A stretch of DNA of 64,000 nt from Streptomyces sp. NBC_01260 (GTDB lineage: Bacteria; Actinomycetota; Actinomycetes; Streptomycetales; Streptomycetaceae). Under the pieces are notes generated by a model that was not told the DNA's origin, made no database searches, and saw nothing but the letters and a program-made list of their open reading frames with translations. The position numbers were made by a program, and so were the translations under genes. Location of the stretch: the NCBI RefSeq assembly GCF_036226405.1, contig NZ_CP108465.1:1-64000 (forward strand), written 5' to 3'. This document shows, one piece after another, positions 50,929 to 59,158 of this stretch (position 1 is its first letter; each line of letters starts with the position of its first letter).

Positions 50929-51328
50929 CGGCCACCACCGGTGCGAGCGTGACGGTCAGGTCCGCCGCCATCTGGCCGTCGCCGCGCGTGCCCCGGGCCC
51001 GGACGGTGATCTGGTTGTCCGTCGGGTGGGTCACCAGCAGGGAGAGTTCCAGTTCGTCGCCCGGAAGCAACGGGCGGGCGAAGCGGGCGCGGTCGATACG
51101 GCACAGCCGCAGCTCGGCGCCGAGAGCGGAACCGGCTGCCTGGCGCACCGAGTCGATCAGGAGCACTCCCGGCATGATCGGGAAGCCCGGATAGTGGCCG
51201 GTCATCTGTGTGGCGGCCCGCTCCACGGGCACCCGCACCGTGACCCGGGTGCCCTCGGGACTCTGCTCGGTCAGCGGCGGGCTGTGCAGCGCGTCGAACA
51301 CCTTCGCTGTCCGGGTCGGGGCAGGCAC
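50921..51328 (-). CDS. Hot-dog dehydratase subunit DH1 (FabZ-like, Glu to Asp)
   Basis: Encodes 135 residues. The FabZ motif is MTGHYPGFPIMPGVLLIDSVRQAAG: His45 is present, while the usual glutamate (LILE in E. coli) is Asp59. Together with DH2, which keeps the glutamate but lacks the histidine, it resembles the heterodimeric dehydratases of aryl-polyene and highly reducing type II systems. It would dehydrate beta-hydroxyacyl-ACP to the enoyl form. GTG at 51328 follows the MIO enzyme gene by 8 bp. Confidence 0.85.
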   Translation of the reverse strand: MPAPTRTAKVFDALHSPPLTEQSPEGTRVTVRVPVERAATQMTGHYPGFPIMPGVLLIDSVRQAAGSALGAELRLCRIDRARFARPLLPGDELELSLLVTHPTDNQITVRARGTRGDGQMAADLTVTLAPVVAGA

Positions 51329-51336
51329 GGTGTTCC

Positions 51337-52890
51337 TCAGCCCAGGCCCGGCTCGGACAGCAGGCGCTGCGCGAGCTCTTCCACGTACTCGGTGATCGTC
51401 ACGTCGTGGTCGAGGTAGGGGACCACCTCGCGCGTCTTCTCGTACAGCCGCCGGGTCGCCGGCGACAGGCCCTCGATGCCCCGGATGTCGACGGCCTGGG
51501 CGGCGCAGAGCAGCTCGAAGGCGACCACGTGGGCGACGTTCTCCAGGACCTCGGCCGCACGCCGGGCGGCGACGAAGCCGAAGGACACGATGTCCTGGAA
51601 GTCCCCGGTCGAGGTGAGCGACTGGATGGACATGGGCATGCACTTCGCCCTGGTCTCCGCGGTCAGCGAGGCCGTCATGAACTGACCGCCCATCAGCCCC
51701 AGGCGCAGGCCCGGGTCCTCCTTGCACAGGAACGCCGGAAGGCCCTCGCTGTTGGTCTTGTCGAGGAAGCGGTCGACGCGGCGGTTGGACAGGTTCATCA
51801 GTGTGGTCATGGCGATCGCCAGGTGGTCCATCGCCATGGCCACGTACTGCCCGTGGAAGTGCCCGTTGTGGAACACCTCGGCCTCGTCGGGGTCGACCAG
51901 CGGGTTGTCGTTGGACGAGTTGAGCTCGTCCTCGACGACCTGCTCGATCGAGGCGAGGCTGTCCACGACCGGCCCGAGGATCTGTGGCGTGCACCGGATC
52001 GAGTAGGCGTCCTCGATGGACTGCGAACCCGCCTTCGCGGTGTCGCCCATCTCGCTTGACAGGAGGTGCTCGGTGTCGAGCTCGTCGACCGCCAGGGTCG
52101 AGTCGGCCAGCGTCTCGTACAGGAACGTGGCGACGGCCTGCTGTCCCTTGTGCGGCTTGAGCGCGTGGACCCGCGGGTCGAACGGCTTGGTCTTGCCGGC
52201 GAGGCCCTCCACGGACAGCGCCGAGACCAGCAGATACGTCTCCAGCAGCCGTCGGGCCCGGGTGATGTTGAGGCTGCCCAGACCCACCATGCCGGAGGTG
52301 CCGTTGATCAGGGCCAAGCCCTCCTTGAAGCTGAGCTCCATCGGCTCGAGGCCGACCCGCTTCAGCGCCTCGGCGCCGGGGAGCACCTCACCGTTCAGCC
52401 GCGCCTTCCACTGGCCTATGCAGACCAGGGCGATCGCGGCCAGTGGCCCGAGGTCGCCGCTGGTGCCGAGCGAGCCCTTCTCCGGAACGCACGGGACGAC
52501 ACCCGAGTTGCGGACCGCGATCAGCTTGTCCAGGTTCGTCAGGGAGATGGCCGAGTTGCCGCGGGACAGCGACACGATGCGGGACGTCATGATCGCGCGG
52601 ACCGTGGTGTCGTCGAGGTGGGCGCCCACATTGGTCGCCACGGCGTTGAGCAGGTTCTCCTGGAGCTGCCGGGCCATCGTGACCGGCACCAGATAGTTGA
52701 CGAACCCGCCCATGCTGGTGTTGACGCCGTAGATGACCCGCTCTTCGGCGACGAACTTCTCCAGCATCCGGCGCGAGGCGTGGACGCGTTCGCGGACCGT
52801 GTCGTCGATGGCCACGGGGGTGGCCGAGACCGCGCTGGACGCGACGTCGGCCAGTGGCACCCGCTTGCCGATGGACAGGGTGTAAGTCAC
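51337..52890 (-). CDS. MIO-dependent phenylalanine ammonia-lyase/aminomutase (EncP/AdmH-like)
   Basis: Encodes 517 residues. The MIO cofactor would form from Thr143-Ser144-Gly145 (LGTSGDLGPLAAIALVC); the TSG variant, with VIYGVNTSMGGFVNYLVP around catalytic Tyr54, marks the bacterial EncP/AdmH group. EncP makes cinnamate in enterocin biosynthesis and AdmH makes (S)-beta-phenylalanine in andrimid. Either product is possible here. Phenylalanine is the likely substrate given the supply genes in the same operon. GTG at 52890 has AGGAG 6 bases upstream. Confidence 0.92.
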   Translation of the reverse strand: MTYTLSIGKRVPLADVASSAVSATPVAIDDTVRERVHASRRMLEKFVAEERVIYGVNTSMGGFVNYLVPVTMARQLQENLLNAVATNVGAHLDDTTVRAIMTSRIVSLSRGNSAISLTNLDKLIAVRNSGVVPCVPEKGSLGTSGDLGPLAAIALVCIGQWKARLNGEVLPGAEALKRVGLEPMELSFKEGLALINGTSGMVGLGSLNITRARRLLETYLLVSALSVEGLAGKTKPFDPRVHALKPHKGQQAVATFLYETLADSTLAVDELDTEHLLSSEMGDTAKAGSQSIEDAYSIRCTPQILGPVVDSLASIEQVVEDELNSSNDNPLVDPDEAEVFHNGHFHGQYVAMAMDHLAIAMTTLMNLSNRRVDRFLDKTNSEGLPAFLCKEDPGLRLGLMGGQFMTASLTAETRAKCMPMSIQSLTSTGDFQDIVSFGFVAARRAAEVLENVAHVVAFELLCAAQAVDIRGIEGLSPATRRLYEKTREVVPYLDHDVTITEYVEELAQRLLSEPGLG

Positions 52891-52899
52891 GTGTGGCTC

Positions 52900-54501
52900 C
52901 TAAGCGTTCGTAGCGTGTCGTAAGTCCGATGTCCTCCGGGGGGAGGCCAGCTTCTCTGTGAGCAGGGCGCGGTCGACCTTGCCGTTCACGGTCAGGGGCA
53001 GCTCCGCCAAGGTGTGGATCGAGCGCGGCACCATGTAGGCGGGCAGTTGCTGCGCGCAGAACGCGAGCGCCGCGCGGGTGTCGATATCGCCCGGGCCGTC
53101 GAGGACGACGGCCGCCGTCAGCACGTGGTCGCCCGATCGCGGCACCAGGGTGACCGCGGCCGCCGTCACCCTGGGCAGGCGGGTCAGGGTGCCCTCGATC
53201 TCACCCAGCTCCACCCGGTTCCCGTGGATCTGCACCTGGTGGTCGGACCGGCCCACGAAGGAGAGATCGCCCTGGGCGCCCAAGCGGGCCAGGTCGCCCG
53301 TCTTGAACACCTTCTGCCCGTGCCGCGGATCGGCCGGGTCGGGCACCAGGACCGCGGCCGTGGCCTCGGGGTCGTTCCAGTAGCCGGTGAACAGCGCCGG
53401 GCTGCGCAGGTAGATCTCGCCGGTCTGCCCAGGCTCCGTGACGATCCCGCCGCGGCCGTCCACAAGGGTCATCTCGGCGCCGGCGTGGGCGTAGCCGATC
53501 GACAGCCGCTCCAGGCCGGCCGGCAGCGGATCGGGTACGTCGGTGAAGGAGGCGGCCATCGACTCCGTCGCCCCGTAGCCGTTGACGACGCGGACGCCGG
53601 GGAGCATCTCCTGCAGCCGGCGCAGTTCGGGGATCGGGAACTCCTCGCCCGCGAAGACGACCGAGCGCAGGGGCTCCAGCTCCTTGAGCAGGTCGGGGTC
53701 GTGACGCAGGACCGGCCGCCACAGCGACGGGACGCCGTGCACCTGGGTGACCTCGGCGTCGCGCAGGAAGCCGATCATGCGCCGAGGCGAGGAGAGGTCC
53801 TCCCGCCGCACCGGGACGAGGGTGGCACCGCTGCTGAGGGCCACACCGATTCCGAACAGCGCGAAGTCGAACTGGAGCGGCGATGTGCCGGCCACCCGGT
53901 CGCCGGGCCCGGCCAGCTCGTCCGTCCGCATCGCGCGCAGAAACGTCACGATCGACCGGTGGCTCATCACCACGCCCTTGGGGCGTCCGGTCGAGCCGGA
54001 GGTGAAGACGATGTACGCGGTGTCGGTGGCGAGCACGTTCCGGCGCCGGCGCACCCGGCGGGCCGGCGCCCGCTCCACCACCAGCCCGTCCGGGCTGAAG
54101 TGGGCGCTGCCCTCCACGTCCACCCGCTCCCTGGGCGCGAGACCGTCGGCGCGGGCGTGGAGAGCGGGTTCTACCGCGCTCACAATGGTCTGCAGCCGGG
54201 TGTCCGGGGTCTGCGGGCTCACCGTCACGAACGGCAGGCCCAGCATCGAGCAGGCGAGCAGCATGGCGACCGATGCCGCCGAGGTGTCCGCCTCGACGAT
54301 CACCCGGTCACCGACGTCGAGGCCGAGGCCGTCCAGAACGGCCGCGTACTCCTGGATCAGAAGATCGAGGCGGCGGTAGGAGGTCTCGTGGAGGACTCCC
54401 TTGTCGTCCGCCTCCACCACCGCGGGCCTGTCCGGAGCGACGGCCACGGGCTCCATGAGCAACCCGTAGAGGTTGTCCACCGAAGGACGCGGGCGTTCCA
54501 T
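52900..54501 (-). CDS. Stand-alone adenylation enzyme for the aromatic starter
   Basis: Encodes 533 residues of the ANL superfamily. Core motifs: A3 FTSGSTGRPKGV at about 167, A5 NGYGATES, A7 KTGDLARLG and A10 PLTVNGKVDR with the catalytic lysine near 510. The A4 region FDFALFGIG keeps an aspartate (Asp212) at or near the position that binds amino groups in amino-acid-activating domains. That leaves two options: beta-phenylalanine, as in hitachimycin-type systems, or cinnamate, as StlB-like. It is the first gene of the eight-gene minus operon; ATG at 54501 follows GGGAG. Confidence 0.88.
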   Translation of the reverse strand: MERPRPSVDNLYGLLMEPVAVAPDRPAVVEADDKGVLHETSYRRLDLLIQEYAAVLDGLGLDVGDRVIVEADTSAASVAMLLACSMLGLPFVTVSPQTPDTRLQTIVSAVEPALHARADGLAPRERVDVEGSAHFSPDGLVVERAPARRVRRRRNVLATDTAYIVFTSGSTGRPKGVVMSHRSIVTFLRAMRTDELAGPGDRVAGTSPLQFDFALFGIGVALSSGATLVPVRREDLSSPRRMIGFLRDAEVTQVHGVPSLWRPVLRHDPDLLKELEPLRSVVFAGEEFPIPELRRLQEMLPGVRVVNGYGATESMAASFTDVPDPLPAGLERLSIGYAHAGAEMTLVDGRGGIVTEPGQTGEIYLRSPALFTGYWNDPEATAAVLVPDPADPRHGQKVFKTGDLARLGAQGDLSFVGRSDHQVQIHGNRVELGEIEGTLTRLPRVTAAAVTLVPRSGDHVLTAAVVLDGPGDIDTRAALAFCAQQLPAYMVPRSIHTLAELPLTVNGKVDRALLTEKLASPRRTSDLRHATNA

Positions 54502-54783
54502 AACGTCTCCCTGGTCGGTTGAGTGAGGGCGGTGACGGAGCCGCCGTGTCGCGTATGGGCCTCGGGAGCAACCGTGGGGCACCGCGATGGGTGCGGGACT
54601 GGAGGGCGACTTGAGCAGCGGTGTACGGGCAGGTCGGCGCCCTGCGACGAACCCCGCGCCCCGCGCCGGCGGGCACCGTCCGGCACCGGCTGCGCACGCT
54701 CCAGTGGGGTGCGAGGGGCAGACGAGGGCCGCGCCCTAGCGTCGCTCTCCATACCGAACCAGCCGAAGTCTGAAGGAGCCCGT

Positions 54784-55254
54784 ATGTCCTCCGAGGAGCA
54801 CGAGTTCAAGCTGCCTGGCGCGGATCTTCCGCAGCCCGACGCCGAGCTGCGCAAGCGGCGCGAGGCCGTTGTCGCGGAGCACACCATCGCCGAGTCCGCC
54901 TGGGACATCGACGGCGTGCTCGCCACGTTCCCGCGCGGCGGCGTCTACCGGGTCATGGCGTATGAGGAGAGCCCGTTCATCGGTGAGGAGGCCATCAAGA
55001 AGGGCTACTTCGCGGAGCTGCAGAAGGCCTTCCCGAACCCCGAGCACGACCTGTTCATCGTCCACCACACGCCGACCGCGGTGATCCTCGAGGCGCAGAT
55101 GCGCGCCAAGCAGGAGGCGGACTGGCGCGGCATACCCAACCGCGGCAAGACCGTCGAGGCCCCTGTCGCCGTCTTCTTCCACTTCGACGGCGACGTCCTG
55201 ATCGACGAGACGCTGTACTTCGACTTGGACACCTTCGCCCGCCAGCTCGCCTGA
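54784..55254 (+). CDS. SnoaL-like/NTF2-fold protein
   Basis: Encodes 156 residues. The hydrophobic and aromatic pattern (ESAWDIDGVLATFPRGGVY, FHFDGDVLIDETLYFDLDTF) fits the SnoaL/NTF2 cone fold used by polyketide cyclases, hydroxylases and isomerases. Acidic residues DID and DGD could act in catalysis. GAAGGAG lies just upstream. It begins a short plus-strand run with the hydrolase gene, divergent from the adenylation operon. Substrate unknown. Confidence 0.72.
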   Translation: MSSEEHEFKLPGADLPQPDAELRKRREAVVAEHTIAESAWDIDGVLATFPRGGVYRVMAYEESPFIGEEAIKKGYFAELQKAFPNPEHDLFIVHHTPTAVILEAQMRAKQEADWRGIPNRGKTVEAPVAVFFHFDGDVLIDETLYFDLDTFARQLA

Positions 55255-55300
55255 GCCGGCCCGGGTCCCGTTCATCGCCGACCGACAAGGACCATCACTC

Positions 55301-56239
55301 ATGAGCGTGTCCAGGACGGACCGGAAGGCACCGTCGGAGACCCACTCGGCCGGGGTGCGCCCGCTCCTGCTCGAGTCCGCGGGCCTGACCCTGTCGGGCC
55401 TGCTGGCCGAGCCGGCCGACGGGCCGCCGCGCGCCACCGTCGTCGCCGTGCACGGCGGCGGTATGCGGGCCGGGTACTTCGACGGGCAGGCCGACGCCGA
55501 CCTGTCCCTGCTCACGCTCGGCGCCCGGCTCGGATTCACGGTGCTGGCCCTGGACCGGCCCGGCTACGGCCGGTCCGCGGCCCGGATACCCGACGGCATG
55601 ACCCTCGACGAACAGGCCGCCGTGCTGTCCGGGGCGCTGGAGACGTTCGCCGACGGCCATCCCGTCGGGCGCGGCTTCCTGCTGCTTGCCCATTCCTACG
55701 GCGGCAAACTCGCCCTGACGACCGCCGCGCGGACGTCGGGCCTGCTCGCCGTGGACGTCTCGGGAACAGGTCACCGCTACGGCGTCGAGGCGGCCGACCG
55801 GCGGCGCCTGCGACGTCATCTGGAGTGGGAGCACAACTGGGGCCCGCTGGGTCTCTATCCGCCGGGTACGTTCCGCGCGGCCGAGGCCCTGGTCGCACCC
55901 ATCCCGGTCCGGGAGTCCGCCGAGGTGGCCCAGTGGCCGCAGAAGTTCGAGGAACTGGCACCGCAGATCGCTGTTCCACTGCGGCTGACCTTCGCCGAGT
56001 ACGAGACCTGGTGGCGCAACGAGGAGCCGGACATCGCCGAGATGACCTCCAGGCTGACCAACGCCCCCGTCCTGAGGGTCGAGCGCCAGCCCGGCGCGGG
56101 CCACAACATCAGCCTCGGCCTGGCCGCCCGCTCCTACCACCTGCGCGCACTCGCCTTCTTCGAGGAGTGCCTGCAGTCCGCCGGGGACGACTCGGCCGCC
56201 GCACGTCCCAGGAGCGCGCAAGGCGCGGTCGCCGCCTAG
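55301..56239 (+). CDS. Alpha/beta-hydrolase
   Basis: Encodes 312 residues. The oxyanion region is VVAVHGGGMRAGY, the nucleophile Ser is in LLLAHSYGGKLAL, and the catalytic His is in GAGHNISLGL near residue 270. It could release a product from a carrier protein (thioesterase-like editing) or hydrolyse an ester. Its place after the SnoaL-like gene with a 46-bp gap suggests co-transcription. Confidence 0.82.
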   Translation: MSVSRTDRKAPSETHSAGVRPLLLESAGLTLSGLLAEPADGPPRATVVAVHGGGMRAGYFDGQADADLSLLTLGARLGFTVLALDRPGYGRSAARIPDGMTLDEQAAVLSGALETFADGHPVGRGFLLLAHSYGGKLALTTAARTSGLLAVDVSGTGHRYGVEAADRRRLRRHLEWEHNWGPLGLYPPGTFRAAEALVAPIPVRESAEVAQWPQKFEELAPQIAVPLRLTFAEYETWWRNEEPDIAEMTSRLTNAPVLRVERQPGAGHNISLGLAARSYHLRALAFFEECLQSAGDDSAAARPRSAQGAVAA

Positions 56240-56396
56240 TGTTCACTCCGTGGCCCCATGAATTCCTCATGCTTTCCATGTGACTCGTTCGCTACGGAAC
56301 CGCCGCACGGGGGTTCATGCTGTGGGATGCGCGTGTATCCCGGGCGAGGGGGCGGCCTGTCGGGCGGCTCCAGCGGCCCGAGGAGGTTTGTTGTCC

Positions 56397-57026
56397 ATGA
56401 TTCCACCTCCGAAAGACTCCCCCTTGCACCTGCACCATTTGTGGTCCCTGCACGAGGACACGGCGGTCGGGTGGGACGAGGAAGGCCAGGCACTGGTGCT
56501 CAGCGGTCCGCGGGGCATCGAGCGGATCGAGGCGCCCACGACGATCGTGGCCGAGGCGCTGTACCGCATGGAAATGGGTCCCGTCCGGCTCGCGAACGTG
56601 GTGCGGCCGAACGAGGAGGCGAGCACCGGCCACAGCAGCTACCAGGTGTTGCTGCGGGTGCTCCGCGAGATCTCCCACCTGGTGATCAGAACGCTGTCCA
56701 TGGAGGACCTCAGGGGACCGGTGCTGTCGGTGGTGCCCGTGAGCCGCACCGCCCGCTTCGTCCCGGTCTCGGTACCGCCGCAGCACCGGGTGCGGCTGCG
56801 CCCCGATGTGACGATCACGGCGCAGACGAATTCCTTCCTGCTGGAGTGCCGCGGCCTGGAGCACCATGTGCAGATCCACCGCCCCGAGGCCATGTGGGTG
56901 GTGTCCCTGCTGGCCTGGGCGACGACGCCGCAGGCGATGGTCGAGGTGGCTCCGCTGCCCGCCGAACTGACCCTGGCGATCCTCGGTCACCTGGCCGGGG
57001 CCGGCATGACAGTGGTCGCCGGCTGA
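56397..57026 (+). CDS. SagB N-terminal-domain-only protein (TOMM-associated)
   Basis: Encodes 209 residues that match only the N-terminal part of actinobacterial SagB-type azoline dehydrogenases. It has two repeated PqqD/RRE-like modules: about 10-60 (AVGWDEEGQALVLSGPRGIERIE, MEMGPVRLANV) and about 128-205 (VRLRPDVTITAQTNSFLLECRG). Between them is the LVIRTLSMEDLRGPVLSVVPVSR linker. The flavin-binding nitroreductase domain that should follow is absent and the stop codon is intact. It may serve as a scaffold for a peptide substrate of the YcaO enzyme at 59159. ATG at 56397 follows AGGAGG; TTG at 56391 is possible. Confidence 0.6.
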   Translation: MIPPPKDSPLHLHHLWSLHEDTAVGWDEEGQALVLSGPRGIERIEAPTTIVAEALYRMEMGPVRLANVVRPNEEASTGHSSYQVLLRVLREISHLVIRTLSMEDLRGPVLSVVPVSRTARFVPVSVPPQHRVRLRPDVTITAQTNSFLLECRGLEHHVQIHRPEAMWVVSLLAWATTPQAMVEVAPLPAELTLAILGHLAGAGMTVVAG

Positions 57027-57030
57027 CCGG

Positions 57031-57639
57031 TCACATGAGCCAGCCCGACTCGCGGGCGATGCGGATGGCGTCGACCCGGTTACGCGCGTTGAGCTTGGTC
57101 ACGACCGTGGTGAGGTAGTTGCGCACGGTGCCCACGGACAGGTGGAGCTGCGCGGCCATCTCCTGGGGTTCCGACCCCTGCGAGGCCATGCGCAGCACCT
57201 CGGTCTCACGGATGGTCAGCGGGCTCTCGCTGCCGCCCCAGGCGGCCAGGGCCAGTTGCGGGTCGATCACCCGCTGGCCGGCGACGACCCGGCGCACGGC
57301 CTGGGCGAGATCGCTGGGCGGCGCGTCCTTGAGGAGAAAACCCGAGACGTGCGCGGCCATCGCCCGGCGCAGCGTGCCGGGGCGGCCGAGGCTGGTGAGG
57401 ATCAGGGTCCGGCACTCGGGGAGGCGCTCATGCAGGAGTTCGGCCGCGCTGAGTCCGTCCAGGCCGGGCAGATCGATGTCGATGATCGCCACGTCGGGCC
57501 GGTGCTCGCGCGCCCCGCCCAGAATCTGATCGCCGCGCTCGACCTCGAGGACCACTTTCAGGTCGTCCTCCAGTTCGAGCAGCGCCACCAGCGCGCCGCG
57601 GACCATGTGCATGTCTTCGGCCAGGAGAATCCGAATCAT
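57031..57639 (-). CDS. NarL/DesR-type response regulator
   Basis: Encodes 202 residues. Receiver domain with phosphoacceptor Asp in IIDIDLPGLDGLSAAELL (about residue 54), acidic pocket LLAEDMHMV and Lys in FLLKDAPPSDL. A LuxR-type helix-turn-helix follows (LTIRETEVLRMASQGSEPQEMAAQLHLSVGTVRNYLTTVVTKL). It pairs with the histidine kinase gene upstream on the same strand. Likely controls transcription of part of the cluster. Confidence 0.93.
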   Translation of the reverse strand: MIRILLAEDMHMVRGALVALLELEDDLKVVLEVERGDQILGGAREHRPDVAIIDIDLPGLDGLSAAELLHERLPECRTLILTSLGRPGTLRRAMAAHVSGFLLKDAPPSDLAQAVRRVVAGQRVIDPQLALAAWGGSESPLTIRETEVLRMASQGSEPQEMAAQLHLSVGTVRNYLTTVVTKLNARNRVDAIRIARESGWLM

Positions 57640-57746
57640 CGTCGCGCGTCCACCGTTCCCCCACTTACGGAATTTCTTCTGGACCAGATCCTGCGCGGCG
57701 CCTGCCGTCGGAGCTTCGTCGACGGGGGTCCTGGTACCGAGGCCGC

Positions 57747-58991
57747 TCACGCTACATGGTCGGTCCGGCCCTTCGGCTGCAGTTCTTCGGCGATCCTGCG
57801 GGCTGTCGGAACGTGCTCCCGAAGGGGTGCCTCGGCCGTGAGCTCGAAGCGGTCCACGTCGAAATCGTCGGTGAGGCGCCTTGTGAACAGCCGGCCGCCG
57901 ATGTCCTCCAGCCGGCGTTCGAGGTTGCCCAGGCCGCTGCCGCTGTGGGGCGAGCGGGGATGGGAGCCGACCACCAAGCCGTCGTTGGCGATCGTGAGCC
58001 GGACGACGCCGTCCTCGACCTGGGCGGAGATCCAGCACTGCGAGGCCTTGGAGTGCCGCAGCAGATTGGTGACACTCTCGCGCAGCACCGTGGCCAGCGC
58101 GGTGGACGTCATCAGCCCCAGGCCCTCGATGGTGTCATGGGCGTCGACGGTGACCGAGACGTCGGCGGCGGCCAGCACCGACTCGGCGGAGGAGAGTTCC
58201 GAGACAAGGGACATCTCGCGGTACCCGCTCGCGACCCGGCGCACATCGGCAAGCGCCTGGCGGGAGATGACGAGGACGTCGTCGACCTCTTCGCAGGCTC
58301 GGTACGGATTGGTCGGGATGAGGCGCCGAACCAGTTCGTTCTTGAGAGAGATGGCGGAGAGGCTGTATCCGAGCAGATCGTGCAGATCACGGGAGAAACG
58401 TAACTGCTCCTGACTGACGGCCAGCCGGGCCAGTTCGGCGCGGGCCTTGGTCAGCTGGTCGACCAGGCCGGACAGGCGGCTCAGCCCGTACACGACGAGA
58501 CCCGTGAGCGCGGTCGTCTGGACCAGGTACACGACGTCGATGGCACCCCGGCCGGCCAGGACGGCGGGGACGACCATGCTGAGCGACGTCGCTCCGTACA
58601 GCGTCCAGCCCGCTCTGGTCGGCAGGACCAGCAGGAGGGAGCCGGCGAAGAAGCCGGCCATGGCGCCCCAGTACACCCCGAACCAGATCAACGGCAGGAA
58701 CGAGAAGAGCCCCTGAGCGGTCAGGGTCATCACTTTGGTGCGCGTCCGGGCTTTGGAGAAGCCGGGTGCCGAGTGCGCGAGCTGCAGCAGGAACACCACC
58801 GCCAGGCAGAAGACGGCACGGGCCAGATCGTACGCGCCGAGCGACTGGGAAAGCAGGTTGAGGAAGGTGATGCCCAGATAGCAGATCAGTGCGGCCAGCA
58901 GAATGCCCCGGGCTGTCTTGGTGACCACGTATCCGTCGTCCTGCGGTCGGCTGGCACGAGCTGGAGGTCTGTTCGGCCGGATGCGGTACAT
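57747..58991 (-). CDS. DesK-type sensor histidine kinase
   Basis: Encodes 414 residues. Several transmembrane helices fill residues about 30-165 (ILLAALICYLGITFLNLL, VFCLAVVFLLQLA, FSFLPLIWFGVYWGAM). The HisKA_3 domain carries the phosphorylatable His in FSRDLHDLLGYSLSAISLKNEL, followed by the ATPase (VLRESVTNLLRHSKA, GSGLGNLERRLEDIGG). No large extracellular sensor, so it probably senses the membrane or a lipophilic ligand. It forms a two-component pair with the regulator downstream. ATG at 58991 chosen from the hydropathy pattern; upstream in-frame codons exist. Confidence 0.9.
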   Translation of the reverse strand: MYRIRPNRPPARASRPQDDGYVVTKTARGILLAALICYLGITFLNLLSQSLGAYDLARAVFCLAVVFLLQLAHSAPGFSKARTRTKVMTLTAQGLFSFLPLIWFGVYWGAMAGFFAGSLLLVLPTRAGWTLYGATSLSMVVPAVLAGRGAIDVVYLVQTTALTGLVVYGLSRLSGLVDQLTKARAELARLAVSQEQLRFSRDLHDLLGYSLSAISLKNELVRRLIPTNPYRACEEVDDVLVISRQALADVRRVASGYREMSLVSELSSAESVLAAADVSVTVDAHDTIEGLGLMTSTALATVLRESVTNLLRHSKASQCWISAQVEDGVVRLTIANDGLVVGSHPRSPHSGSGLGNLERRLEDIGGRLFTRRLTDDFDVDRFELTAEAPLREHVPTARRIAEELQPKGRTDHVA

Positions 58992-59158
58992 CTTTCGTCT
59001 TCCAGCTCCCCTCGCGTGTCGATTACGTTTCGACCAACTGGGCTCCATTCTATGTAGGTTGGATGAAGTTCGGTGGTCATCTCCGCATTGGTCGTTGCCG
59101 CGGAATCCGGCTCACGGGCGGTACCGACCAGGCTCGGGGCCGCCGCACGCGGCCCCTG

